Below are positions 1 through 10,300 of a stretch of 64,000 nucleotides of DNA, in pieces. Each line of letters opens with the position of its first letter. Position 1 is the stretch's first letter. The DNA comes from Pleurodeles waltl (taxonomy: Eukaryota > Chordata > Amphibia > Caudata > Salamandridae): NCBI RefSeq assembly GCF_031143425.1, contig NW_027150020.1, positions 62,001-126,000 of the forward strand. Direction: 5' to 3'. A program made the position numbers and the translations under genes. Under the pieces are notes generated by a model, which saw only the letters and a program-made list of their open reading frames with translations, was not told the DNA's origin and did not search any database.

Positions 1-439
1 CTGCTATAGGATCTCTGAGCGCACAGCCTTGCTTTATCTTTGCCAAGCCCAATAGTTAGGGTGGCTTGTCCTTTCCAGAAGCTGAGCTTCAACTGGGGCA
101 CCTGCTACGTTTATATTTGTAAGTGCTTCCTGTTGAGTTTTAGTTTCTGTAAAATGAGCATCGTGGCCTACCCAACGGAGTATTTTCTACGAGTAAGTCA
201 GTAAGCGTTACCTAGCATGTTTTCATATGCCCCGTGTATATTGTACACTAAGACTACGTGACGGGCCACGGGGGAAACCTCACCAGCAACCTTGTGTGCC
301 TTTGGCAATGTGATCGTTACTAGTGCGTCTTTGTGGAGATGTCCTCGTGCTTCTGCGCACCAACAACGCACAACCTGAATCGGCGGTAAACGCAGTGGTG
401 TCGTTTTGGAAAGCTGTCCATCATCCTGGTAAAAGGCGG
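1..439 (+). repeat. Partial satellite monomer (rear part) at the left edge
   Basis: This is the rear two-thirds of a unit cut by the window edge. It begins in the class-specific stretch that reads GCTATAGGATCTCTG and ends just before the EcoRI site at 440. Rear markers are CTTCAAC, ATCGTGG and GCACAACC, followed by a short-class junction. The array therefore extends beyond the window on this side. Confidence 0.95.
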
Positions 440-1060
440 GAATTCCCTTGCCTACTACGGGGCGTGGCTCAGCGGGCGGAGCTTACAGGTGATTCATAAA
501 GGAAGAACCTTCTACTCTGTGTCTGCAGGAGAGGAAGATAGAACCCGCGCGTCACAGTCAGATACAGATTACGCTCCAGTACATCATCAATTCACCTCCA
601 GGAAGGATTCTAGATTGTTTTCTGCTATGGAATCTATGAGCGCACAGCCTTGCTTTATCTTTCCCACGCCCAAGAGTTAGGGTGGCTTGTCCTTTCCAGA
701 AGCTGAGCTTCAACTGGGGCACCTGCTACGTTTATATTTGTAAGTGCTTCCTGTTGAGTTTTAGTTTCTGTAAAATGAGCATCATGGCCTACCCAACGGA
801 GTATTTTCTACGAGTAAGTCAGTAAGCGTTACCTAGCATGTTTTCATATGCCCCGTGTATATTGTACACTAAGACTACGTGACGGGCCACGGGGGAAACC
901 TCACCAGCAACCTTGTGTGCCTTTGGCAATGTGATCGTTACTAGTGCGTCTTTGTGGAGATGTCCTCGTGCTTCTGCGCACCAACAACGCACGACCTGAA
1001 TCGGCGGTAAACGCAGTGGTGTCGTTTTGGAAAGCTGTCCATCATCCTGGTAAAAGGCGG
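440..1060 (+). repeat. Representative short (621-bp) monomer, class E
   Basis: This is the first complete unit and an example of the short class. Its front reads CTACTACGGGGCG instead of CTACTACG followed by a 10-bp block and GGGCG. Other class E markers are AAAGGAAGAACC, TTCTACTC, GATTGTTTTC, GCTATGGAATC and the ending CCCAAGAGTTAG. Twenty of the 101 complete units are short: class E (starts 440, 7344, 14266, 23080, 29381, 34409, 40068), class C (2323, 4207, 6091) and class G (9858, 16780, 31895, 36923, 41951, 46989, 48241, 54541, 55793, 62093). The 25-bp right-edge stub is short as well. Class G matches class A in the body of the unit apart from the missing 10 bp, and the later G copies also carry GATAGGACC. 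Confidence 0.93.
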
Positions 1061-1080
1061 GAATTCCTTTGCCTACTACG

Positions 1081-1090
1081 AGGGTGGACG
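1081..1090 (+). other. 10-bp indel block that separates long and short monomers
   Basis: Long units carry the ten bases AGGGTGGACG here and short units lack them. The block is bounded by ACG on its left and ends in ACG, so the deletion can be drawn at several equivalent positions with a 3-bp direct repeat. This is typical of slippage or microhomology deletion. The short form occurs behind two different upstream sequences: AATTCCCTT in classes E and G, and AATTCCTTT in class C. Either it arose twice or it was copied between classes by conversion. It removes close to one helical turn immediately before the A-box-like element. Confidence 0.9.
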
Positions 1091-1095
1091 GGGCG

Positions 1096-1107
1096 TGGCT
1101 CAGCGGG
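1096..1107 (+). promoter_or_regulatory. Pol III A-box-like element in a tRNA-type D-arm (representative copy)
   Basis: The twelve bases TGGCTCAGCGGG match the eukaryotic tRNA A-box consensus TRGCNNARYNGG at every position. They form part of a D-arm-like hairpin at 1098-1113: a GCTC/GAGC stem closing an 8-base AGCGGGCG loop, preceded by TG as in tRNA positions 8-9. Downstream no anticodon stem pairs, and I found no B-box (GGTTCGANTCC); the closest, GGTGATTCATAAAGG, is a poor match. The element recurs once per unit, for example at 465-476. Class J units (such as 11110 and 18032) read CAGCGAGCGG and so break the last G pair of the consensus. A degenerate tRNA-derived head is plausible, but chance is possible. 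Promoter activity is inference only. Confidence 0.35.
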
Positions 1108-1247
1108 CGGAGCTTACAGGTGATTCATAAAGGGAGAACCATCTACTCTGTGTCTGCAGGAAAGGAAGATAGAACCCGCGCGTCACAGTCAGATACAGAT
1201 TACGCTCCAGTACATCATCAATTCACCTCCAGGAAGGATTCTAGATC

Positions 1248-1252
1248 TTTTT
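1248..1252 (+). terminator. T-run that could end a Pol III transcript (representative copy)
   Basis: This is a run of five T in GATCTTTTTCTG, about 140 bp beyond the A-box-like element. It is the first T4-or-longer run on the plus strand after that element. Classes B, E, J and K have GATTGTTTTCTG, which leaves four T. If Pol III started just upstream of the A-box, the transcript would be roughly 160-170 nt. Four-T runs occur several more times per unit, so on its own this is weak evidence. Confidence 0.25.
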
Positions 1253-1329
1253 CTGCTATAGGATCTCTGAGCGCACAGCCTTGCTTTATCTTTGCCAAGC
1301 CCAATAGTTAGGGTGGCTTGTCCTTTCCA

Positions 1330-1342
1330 GAAGCTGAGCTTC
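1330..1342 (+). other. Perfect 13-bp dyad GAAGCT-G-AGCTTC (representative copy)
   Basis: Six bases are exactly inverted about a single central G. Flanking CCAG and CTGG can extend the pairing with a small bulge. The dyad is present in nearly every unit. It is broken by a G-to-T change (CAGAATCTGAG) in class J units beginning at 38175, 45096, 51386 and 58938, but not in the class J units to their left (11110, 18032, 20556, 26857). It could be a protein-binding palindrome or simply chance; there is no direct evidence of function. Confidence 0.4.
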
Positions 1343-1430
1343 AACTGGGGCACCTGCTACGTTTATATTTGTAAGTGCTTCCTGTTGAGTTTTAGTTTCT
1401 GTAAAATGAGCATCATGGCCTACCCAACGG

Positions 1431-1513
1431 AGTATTTTCTACGAGTAAGTCAGTAAGCGTTACCTAGCATGTTTTCATATGCCCCGTGTATATTGTACAC
1501 TAAGACTACGTGA
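1431..1513 (+). other. Near-invariant 83-bp block of the monomer (representative copy)
   Basis: On reading through the units, this block is essentially identical in every copy. The only changes I found are T to G at 24119, G to T at 24129 and A to T at 34220. It starts at AGTATTTTC, contains GTAAGT within a short AGTAAG-TC-AGTAAG duplication, CATGTTTTCATATG and the hairpin at 1486-1500, and ends just before the variable CpG in GTGACGGG. The class-variable segment near the front of the unit carries many more diagnostic changes over a similar length. Constraint is one reading; chance in a young array, or biased conversion, is another. Confidence 0.5.
1486..1500 (+). other. 5-bp hairpin GTGTA-tattg-TACAC (representative copy)
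   Basis: A perfect 5-bp inverted repeat with a 5-base AT-rich loop lies inside the near-invariant block. The only copy I saw altered is in the divergent patch of the unit starting at 23701, where the left arm reads GTTTA (24129). It is too short to be called a terminator or binding site with any certainty. Confidence 0.35.
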
Positions 1514-1691
1514 CGGGCCACGGGGGAAACCTCACCAGCAACCTTGTGTGCCTTTGGCAATGTGATCGTTACTAGTGCGTCTTTGTGGAGATGTCCTCGT
1601 GCTTCTGCGCACCAACACCGCACGACCTGAATCGCCGGTAAACGCAGTGGTGTCGTTTTGGAAAGCTGTCCATCATCCTGGTAAAAGGCGG

Positions 1692-4600
1692 GAATTCCAT
1701 TGCCTACTACGAGGGTGGACGGGGCGTGGCTCAGCGGGCGGAGCTTACAGGTGATTCATAAAGGGAGAACCTTCTACTCTGTGTCTGCAGGAGAGGAAGA
1801 TAGAACCCGCGCGTCACAGTCAGATACAGATTACGCTCCAGTACATCATCAATTCACCTCCAGGAAGGATTCTAGATTGTTTTCTGCTATGGAATCTATG
1901 AGCGCACAGCCTTGCTTTATCTTTGCCAAGCCCAATAGTTAGGGTGGCTTGTCCTTTCCAGAAGCTGAGCTTCAACTGGGGCACCTGCTACGTTTATATT
2001 TGTAAGTGCTTCCTGTTGAGTTTTAGTTTCTGTAAAATGAGCATCGTGGCCTACCCAACGGAGTATTTTCTACGAGTAAGTCAGTAAGCGTTACCTAGCA
2101 TGTTTTCATATGCCCCGTGTATATTGTACACTAAGACTACGTGACGGGCCACGGGGGAAACCTCACCAGCAACCTTGTGTGCCTTTGGCAATGTGATCGT
2201 TACTAGTGCGTCTTTGTGGAGATGTCCTCGTGCTTCTGCGCACCAACAACGCACGACCTGAATCGGCGGTAAACGCAGTGGTGTCGTTTTGGAAAGCTGT
2301 CCATCATCCTGGTAAAAGGCGGGAATTCCTTTGCCTACTACGGGGCGTGGCTCAGCGGGCGGAGCTTACAGGTGATTCATAAAGGGAGAACCATCTACTC
2401 TGTGTCTGCAGGAAAGGAAGATAGAACCCGCGCGTCACAGTCAGATACAGATTACGCTCCAGTACATCATCAATTCACCTCCAGGAAGGATTCTAGATCT
2501 TTTTCTGCTATAGGATCTCTGAGCGCACAGCCTTGCTTTATCTTTGCCAAGCCCAAGCGTTAGGGTGGCTTGTCCTTTCCAGAAGCTGAGCTTCAACTGG
2601 GGCACCTGCTACGTTTATATTTGTAAGTGCTTCCTGTTGAGGTTTAGTTTCTGTAAAATGAGCATCATGGCCTACTCAACTGGAGTATTTTCTACGAGTA
2701 AGTCAGTAAGCGTTACCTAGCATGTTTTCATATGCCCCGTGTATATTGTACACTAAGACTACGTGACGGGCCACGGGGGAAACCTCACCAGCAACCTTGT
2801 GTGCCTTTGGCAATGTGATCGTTACTAGTGCGTCTTTGTGGAGATGTCCTCGTGCTTCTGCGCACCAACAACGCACGACCTGAATCGGCGGTAAACGCAG
2901 TGGTGTCGTTTTGGAAAGCTGTCCATCATCCTGGTAAAAGGCGGGAATTCCTTTGCCTACTACGAGGGTGGACGGGGCGTGGCTCAGCGGGCGGAGCTTA
3001 CAGGTGATTCATAAAGGGAGAACCATCTACTCTGTGTCTGCAGGAGAGGAAGATAGAACCCGCGCGTCACAGTCAGATACAGATTACGCTCCAGTACATC
3101 ATCAATTCACCTCCAGGAAGGATTCTAGATCTTTTTCTGCTATAGGATCTCTGAGCGCACAGCCTTGCTTTATCTTTGCCAAGCCCAATAGTTAGGGTGG
3201 CTTGTCCTTTCCAGAAGCTGAGCTTCAACTGGGGCAACTGCTACGTTTATATTTGTAAGTGCTTCCTGTTGAGTTTTAGTTTCTGTAAAATGAGCATCAT
3301 GGCCTACCCAACGGAGTATTTTCTACGAGTAAGTCAGTAAGCGTTACCTAGCATGTTTTCATATGCCCCGTGTATATTGTACACTAAGACTACGTGACGG
3401 GCCACGGGGGAAACCTCACCAGCAACCTTGTGTGCCTTTGGCAATGTGATCGTTACTAGTGCGTCTTTGTGGAGATGTCCTCGTGCTTCTGCGCACCAAC
3501 ACCGCACGACCTGAATCGCCGGTAAACGCAGTGGTGTCGTTTTGGAAAGCTGTCCATCATCCTGGTAAAAGGCGGGAATTCCATTGCCTACTACGAGGGT
3601 GGACGGGGCGTGGCTCAGCGGGCGGAGCTTACAGGTGATTCATAAAGGGAGAACCTTCTACTCTGTGTCTGCAGGAGAGGAAGATAGAACCCGCGCGTCA
3701 CAGTCAGATACAGATTACGCTCCAGTACATCATCAATTCAACTCCAGGAAGGATTCTAGATCTTTTTCTGCTATAGGATCTCTGAGCGCACAGCCTTGCT
3801 TTATCTTTGCCAAGCCCAATAGTTAGGGTGGCTTGTCCTTTCCAGAAGCTGAGCTTCAACTGGGGCACCTGCTACGTTTATATTTGTAAGTGCTTCCTGT
3901 TGAGTTTTAGTTTCTGTAAAATGAGCATCGTGGCCTACCCAACGGAGTATTTTCTACGAGTAAGTCAGTAAGCGTTACCTAGCATGTTTTCATATGCCCC
4001 GTGTATATTGTACACTAAGACTACGTGACGGGCCACGGGGGAAACCTCACCAGCAACCTTGTGTGCCTTTGGCAATGTGATCGTTACTAGTGCGTCTTTG
4101 TGGAGATGTCCTCGTGCTTCTGCGCACCAACAACGCACGACCTGAATCGGCGGTAAACGCAGTGGTGTCGTTTTGGAAAGCTGTCCATCATCCTGGTAAA
4201 AGGCGGGAATTCCTTTGCCTACTACGGGGCGTGGCTCAGCGGGCGGAGCTTACAGGTGATTCATAAAGGGAGAACCATCTACTCTGTGTCTGCAGGAAAG
4301 GAAGATAGAACCCGCGCGTCACAGTCAGATACAGATTACGCTCCAGTACATCATCAATTCACCTCCAGGAAGGATTCTAGATATTTTTCTGCTATAGGAT
4401 CTCTGAGCGCACAGCCTTGCTTTATCTTTGCCAAGCCCAAGCGTTAGGGTGGCTTGTCCTTTCCAGAAGCTGAGCTTCAACTGGGGCACCTGCTACGTTT
4501 ATATTTGTAAGTGCTTCCTGTTGAGGTTTAGTTTCTGTAAAATGAGCATCATGGCCTACTCAACTGGAGTATTTTCTACGAGTAAGTCAGTAAGCGTTAC

Positions 4601-7343
4601 CTAGCATGTTTTCATATGCCCCGTGTATATTGTACACTAAGACTACGTGACGGGCCACGGGGGAAACCTCACCAGCAACCTTGTGTGCCTTTGGCAATGT
4701 GATCGTTACTAGTGCGTCTTTGTGGAGATGTCCTCGTGCTTCTGCGCACCAACAACGCACGACCTGAATCGGCGGTAAACGCAGTGGTGTCGTTTTGGAA
4801 AGCTGTCCATCATCCTGGTAAAAGGCGGGAATTCCTTTGCCTACTACGAGGGTGGACGGGGCGTGGCTCAGCGGGCGGAGCTTACAGGTGATTCATAAAG
4901 GGAGAACCATCTACTCTGTGTCTGCAGGAGAGGAAGATAGAACCCGCGCGTCACAGTCAGATACAGATTACGCTCCAGTACATCATCAATTCACCTCCAG
5001 GAAGGATTCTAGATCTTTTTCTGCTATAGGATCTCTGAGCGCACAGCCTTGCTTTATCTTTGCCAAGCCCAATAGTTAGGGTGGCTTGTCCTTTCCAGAA
5101 GCTGAGCTTCAACTGGGGCACCTGCTACGTTTATATTTGTAAGTGCTTCCTGTTGAGTTTTAGTTTCTGTAAAATGAGCATCATGGCCTACCCAACGGAG
5201 TATTTTCTACGAGTAAGTCAGTAAGCGTTACCTAGCATGTTTTCATATGCCCCGTGTATATTGTACACTAAGACTACGTGACGGGCCACGGGGGAAACCT
5301 CACCAGCAACCTTGTGTGCCTTTGGCAATGTGATCGTTACTAGTGCGTCTTTGTGGAGATGTCCTCGTGCTTCTGCGCACCAACACCGCACGACCTGAAT
5401 CGCCGGTAAACGCAGTGGTGTCGTTTTGGAAAGCTGTCCATCATCCTGGTAAAAGGCGGGAATTCCATTGCCTACTACGAGGGTGGACGGGGCGTGGCTC
5501 AGCGGGCGGAGCTTACAGGTGATTCATAAAGGGAGAACCTTCTACTCTGTGTCTGCAGGAGAGGAAGATAGAACCCGCGCGTCACAGTCAGATACAGATT
5601 ACGCTCCAGTACATCATCAATTCACCTCCAGGAAGGATTCTAGATTGTTTTCTGCTATGGAATCTATGAGCGCACAGCCTTGCTTTATCTTTGCCAAGCC
5701 CAATAGTTAGGGTGGCTTGTCCTTTCCAGAAGCTGAGCTTCAACTGGGGCACCTGCTACGTTTATATTTGTAAGTGCTTCCTGTTGAGTTTTAGTTTCTG
5801 TAAAATGAGCATCATGGCCTACCCAACGGAGTATTTTCTACGAGTAAGTCAGTAAGCGTTACCTAGCATGTTTTCATATGCCCCGTGTATATTGTACACT
5901 AAGACTACGTGACGGGCCACGGGGGAAACCTCACCAGCAACCTTGTGTGCCTTTGGCAATGTGATCGTTACTAGTGCGTCTTTGTGGAGATGTCCTCGTG
6001 CTTCTGCGCACCAACAACGCACGACCTGAATCGGCGGTAAACGCAGTGGTGTCGTTTTGGAAAGCTGTCCATCATCCTGGTAAAAGGCGGGAATTCCTTT
6101 GCCTACTACGGGGCGTGGCTCAGCGGGCGGAGCTTACAGGTGATTCATAAAGGGAGAACCATCTACTCTGTGTCTGCAGGAAAGGAAGATAGAACCCGCG
6201 CGTCACAGTCAGATACAGATTACGCTCCAGTACATCATCAATTCACCTCCAGGAAGGATTCTAGATCTTTTTCTGCTATAGGATCTCTGAGCGCACAGCC
6301 TTGCTTTATCTTTGCCAAGCCCAAGCGTTAGGGTGGCTTGTCCTTTCCAGAAGCTGAGCTTCAACTGGGGCACCTGCTACGTTTATATTTGTAAGTGCTT
6401 CCTGTTGAGGTTTAGTTTCTGTAAAATGAGCATCATGGCCTACTCAACTGGAGTATTTTCTACGAGTAAGTCAGTAAGCGTTACCTAGCATGTTTTCATA
6501 TGCCCCGTGTATATTGTACACTAAGACTACGTGACGGGCCACGGGGGAAACCTCACCAGCAACCTTGTGTGCCTTTGGCAATGTGATCGTTACTAGTGCG
6601 TCTTTGTGGAGATGTCCTCGTGCTTCTGCGCACCAACAACGCACGACCTGAATCGGCGGTAAACGCAGTGGTGTCGTTTTGGAAAGCTGTCCATCATCCT
6701 GGTAAAAGGCGGGAATTCCTTTGCCTACTACGAGGGTGGACGGGGCGTGGCTCAGCGGGCGGAGCTTACAGGTGATTCATAAAGGGAGAACCATCTACTC
6801 TGTGTCTGCAGGAGAGGAAGATAGAACCCGCGCGTCACAGTCAGATACAGATTACGCTCCAGTACATCATCAATTCACCTCCAGGAAGGATTCTAGATCT
6901 TTTTCTGCTATAGGATCTCTGAGCGCACAGCCTTGCTTTATCTTTGCCAAGCCCAATAGTTAGGGTGGCTTGTCCTTTCCAGAAGCTGAGCTTCACCTGG
7001 GGCACCTGCTACGTTTATATTTGTAAGTGCTTCCTGTTGAGTTTTAGTTTCTGTAAAATGAGCATCGTGGCCTACCCAACGGAGTATTTTCTACGAGTAA
7101 GTCAGTAAGCGTTACCTAGCATGTTTTCATATGCCCCGTGTATATTGTACACTAAGACTACGTGACGGGCCACGGGGGAAACCTCACCAGCAACCTTGTG
7201 TGCCTTTGGCAATGTGATCGTTACTAGTGCGTCTTTGTGGAGATGTCCTCGTGCTTCTGCGCACCAACAACGCACAACCTGAATCGGCGGTAAACGCAGT
7301 GGTGTCGTTTTGGAAAGCTGTCCATCATCCTGGTAAAAGGCGG
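1692..7343 (+). repeat. Trimer higher-order repeat (B C D) x3, 1,884-bp period
   Basis: Units start at 1692 (B), 2323 (C), 2945 (D), 3576 (B front, see chimera), 4207 (C), 4829 (D), 5460 (B), 6091 (C) and 6713 (D). The spacing is exactly 1,884 bp (631 + 622 + 631). Class B fronts share GAATTCCATT and are preceded by a tail reading CAACACCGCACGACC and ATCGCCGG. Class C is short, ends its variable segment with CCCAAGCGTTAG, and has GTTGAGGTTTAG and the 1-bp insertion TACTCAACTGGAG. These B and C signatures are confined to this left end, apart from the C-type rear captured by the chimera at 13003. Confidence 0.9.
3576..4206 (+). repeat. Chimeric monomer: class B front, class D/A rear of the variable segment
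   Basis: The front carries the class B signature (CCATTGCC, CTTCTACTC, GCAGGAGAGG). From GATCTTTTTCTGC onward it follows the S-type sequence found in A and D rather than the GATTGTTTTC of class B. It also has a private C-to-A change at 3741 (AATTCAACTCC). The mosaic implies a conversion or crossover inside the unit, between about 3741 and 3757. Confidence 0.75.
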
Positions 7344-10300
7344 GAATTCCCTTGCCTACTACGGGGCGTGGCTCAGCGGGCGGAGCTTACAGGTGATTCA
7401 TAAAGGAAGAACCTTCTACTCTGTGTCTGCAGGAGAGGAAGATAGAACCCGCGCGTCACAGTCAGATACAGATTACGCTCCAGTACATCATCAATTCACC
7501 TCCAGGAAGGATTCTAGATTGTTTTCTGCTATGGAATCTATGAGCGCACAGCCTTGCTTTATCTTTCCCACGCCCAAGAGTTAGGGTGGCTTGTCCTTTC
7601 CAGAAGCTGAGCTTCAACTGGGGCACCTGCTACGTTTATATTTGTAAGTGCTTCCTGTTGAGTTTTAGTTTCTGTAAAATGAGCATCATGGCCTACCCAA
7701 CGGAGTATTTTCTACGAGTAAGTCAGTAAGCGTTACCTAGCATGTTTTCATATGCCCCGTGTATATTGTACACTAAGACTACGTGACGGGCCACGGGGGA
7801 AACCTCACCAGCAACCTTGTGTGCCTTTGGCAATGTGATCGTTACTAGTGCGTCTTTGTGGAGATGTCCTCGTGCTTCTGCGCACCAACAACGCACGACC
7901 TGAATCGGCGGTAAACGCAGTGGTGTCGTTTTGGAAAGCTGTCCATCATCCTGGTAAAAGGCGGGAATTCCTTTGCCTACTACGAGGGTGGACGGGGCGT
8001 GGCTCAGCGGGCGGAGCTTACAGGTGATTCATAAAGGGAGAACCATCTACTCTGTGTCTGCAGGAAAGGAAGATAGAACCCGCGCGTCACAGTCAGATAC
8101 AGATTACGCTCCAGTACATCATCAATTCACCTCCAGGAAGGATTCTAGATCTTTTTCTGCTATAGGATCTCTGAGCGCACAGCCTTGCTTTATCTTTGCC
8201 AAGCCCAATAGTTAGGGTGGCTTGTCCTTTCCAGAAGCTGAGCTTCAACTGGGGCACCTGCTACGTTTATATTTGTAAGTGCTTCCTGTTGAGTTTTAGT
8301 TTCTGTAAAATGAGCATCGTGGCCTACCCAACGGAGTATTTTCTACGAGTAAGTCAGTAAGCGTTACCTAGCATGTTTTCATATGCCCCGTGTATATTGT
8401 ACACTAAGACTACGTGACGGGCCACGGGGGAAACCTCACCAGCAACCTTGTGTGCCTTTGGCAATGTGATCGTTACTAGTGCGTCTTTGTGGAGATGTCC
8501 TCGTGCTTCTGCGCACCAACAACGCACGACCTGAATCGGCGGTAAACGCAGTGGTGTCGTTTTGGAAAGCTGTCCATCATCCTGGTAAAAGGCGGGAATT
8601 CCTTTGCCTACTACGAGGGTGGACGGGGCGTGGCTCAGCGGGCGGAGCTTACAGGTGATTCATAAAGGGAGAACCATCTACTCTGTGTCTGCAGGAAAGG
8701 AAGATAGAACCCGCGCGTCACAGTCAGATACAGATTACGCTCCAGTACATCATCAATTCACCTCCAGGAAGGATTCTAGATCTTTTTCTGCTATAGGATC
8801 TCTGAGCGCACAGCCTTGCTTTATCTTTGCCAAGCCCAATAGTTAGGGTGGCTTGTCCTTTCCAGAAGCTGAGCTTCAACTGGGGCACCTGCTACGTTTA
8901 TATTTGTAAGTGCTTCCTGTTGAGTTTTAGTTTCTGTAAAATGAGCATCATGGCCTACCCAACGGAGTATTTTCTACGAGTAAGTCAGTAAGCGTTACCT
9001 AGCATGTTTTCATATGCCCCGTGTATATTGTACACTAAGACTACGTGACGGGCCACGGGGGAAACCTCACCAGCAACCTTGTGTGCCTTTGGCAATGTGA
9101 TCGTTACTAGTGCGTCTTTGTGGAGATGTCCTCGTGCTTCTGCGCACCAACAACGCACGACCTGAATCGGCGGTAAACGCAGTGGTGTCGTTTTGGAAAG
9201 CTGTCCATCATCCTGGTAAAAGGCGGGAATTCCTTTGCCTACTACGAGGGTGGACGGGGCGTGGCTCAGCGGGCGGAGCTTACAGGTGATTCATAAAGGG
9301 AGAACCATCTACTCTGTGTCTGCAGGAGAGGAAGATAGAACCCGCGCGTCACAGTCAGATACAGATTTCGCTCCAGTACATCATCAATTCACCTCCAGGA
9401 AGGATTCTAGATCTTTTTCTGCTATAGGATCTCTGAGCGCACAGCCTTGCTTTATCTTTGCCAAGCCCAATAGTTAGGGTGGCTTGTCCTTTCCAGAAGC
9501 TGAGCTTCACCTGGGGCACCTGCTACGTTTATATTTGTAAGTGCTTCCTGTTGAGTTTTAGTTTCTGTAAAATGAGCATCGTGGCCTACCCAACGGAGTA
9601 TTTTCTACGAGTAAGTCAGTAAGCGTTACCTAGCATGTTTTCATATGCCCCGTGTATATTGTACACTAAGACTACGTGACGGGCCACGGGGGAAACCTCA
9701 CCAGCAACCTTGTGTGCCTTTGGCAATGTGATCGTTACTAGTGCGTCTTTGTGGAGATGTCCTCGTGCTTCTGCGCACCAACAACGCACAACCTGAATCG
9801 GCGGTAAACGCAGTGGTGTCGTTTTGGAAAGCTGTCCATCATCCTGGTAAAAGGCGGGAATTCCCTTGCCTACTACGGGGCGTGGCTCAGCGGGCGGAGC
9901 TTACAGGTGATTCATAAAGGGAGAACCATCTACTCTGTGTCTGCAGGAAAGGAAGATAGAACCCGCGCGTCACAGTCAGATACAGATTACGCTCCAGTAC
10001 ATCATCAATTCACCTCCAGGAAGGATTCTAGATCTTTTTCTGCTATAGGATCTCTGAGCGCACAGCCTTGCTTTATCTTTGCCAAGCCCAATAGTTAGGG
10101 TGGCTTGTCCTTTCCAGAAGCTGAGCTTCAACTGGGGCACCTGCTACGTTTATATTTGTAAGTGCTTCCTGTTGAGTTTTAGTTTCTGTAAAATGAGCAT
10201 CATGGCCTACCCAACGGAGTATTTTCTACGAGTAAGTCAGTAAGCGTTACCTAGCATGTTTTCATATGCCCCGTGTATATTGTACACTAAGACTACGTGA

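Larger units (their letters stand above)
1061..1691 (+). repeat. Reference long (631-bp) monomer, class A, with internal landmark map
   Basis: This unit serves as the map for all others. Landmarks are: EcoRI site 1061-1066; 10-bp indel block 1081-1090; A-box-like element 1096-1107 inside a D-arm-like hairpin 1098-1113; pyrimidine tract and CAG 1142-1159; class-variable segment roughly 1125-1310; T5 run 1248-1252; TAG ending the spurious open frame 1309-1311; dyad 1330-1342; GTAAGT 1371-1376; A/G variable CpG in ATCATGG about 1415; near-invariant block 1431-1513 with a second GTAAGT at 1445-1450 and a hairpin at 1486-1500; variable CpG in GTGACGGG at 1514; and a variable tail (ACAAC/ACCGC, GCACGACC/GCACAACC, GGCGG/GCCGG) about 1615-1640. 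No gene is supported in it. Confidence 0.93.

Noticed and set aside
1380..1425. Resemblance of TAGTTTCTGTAAAATGAG to part of the mammalian MIR element
   Set aside because: The similarity is short and low in complexity, and no other part of the unit resembles MIR.
1501..1540. Hammerhead ribozyme, suggested by GGGGGAAACC
   Set aside because: The required CTGATGA core is missing anywhere near it on the plus strand, and I could not draw the three stems.
1061..1691. 5S rRNA, U-snRNA or spliced-leader gene repeat
   Set aside because: The unit contains no recognisable 5S sequence and no complete tRNA. The GTAAGT motifs suggested a spliced-leader RNA, but no Sm site of the form RAUUUUGR follows either of them at a suitable distance; GAGTTTTAG and CGTTTTGG are only partial matches.
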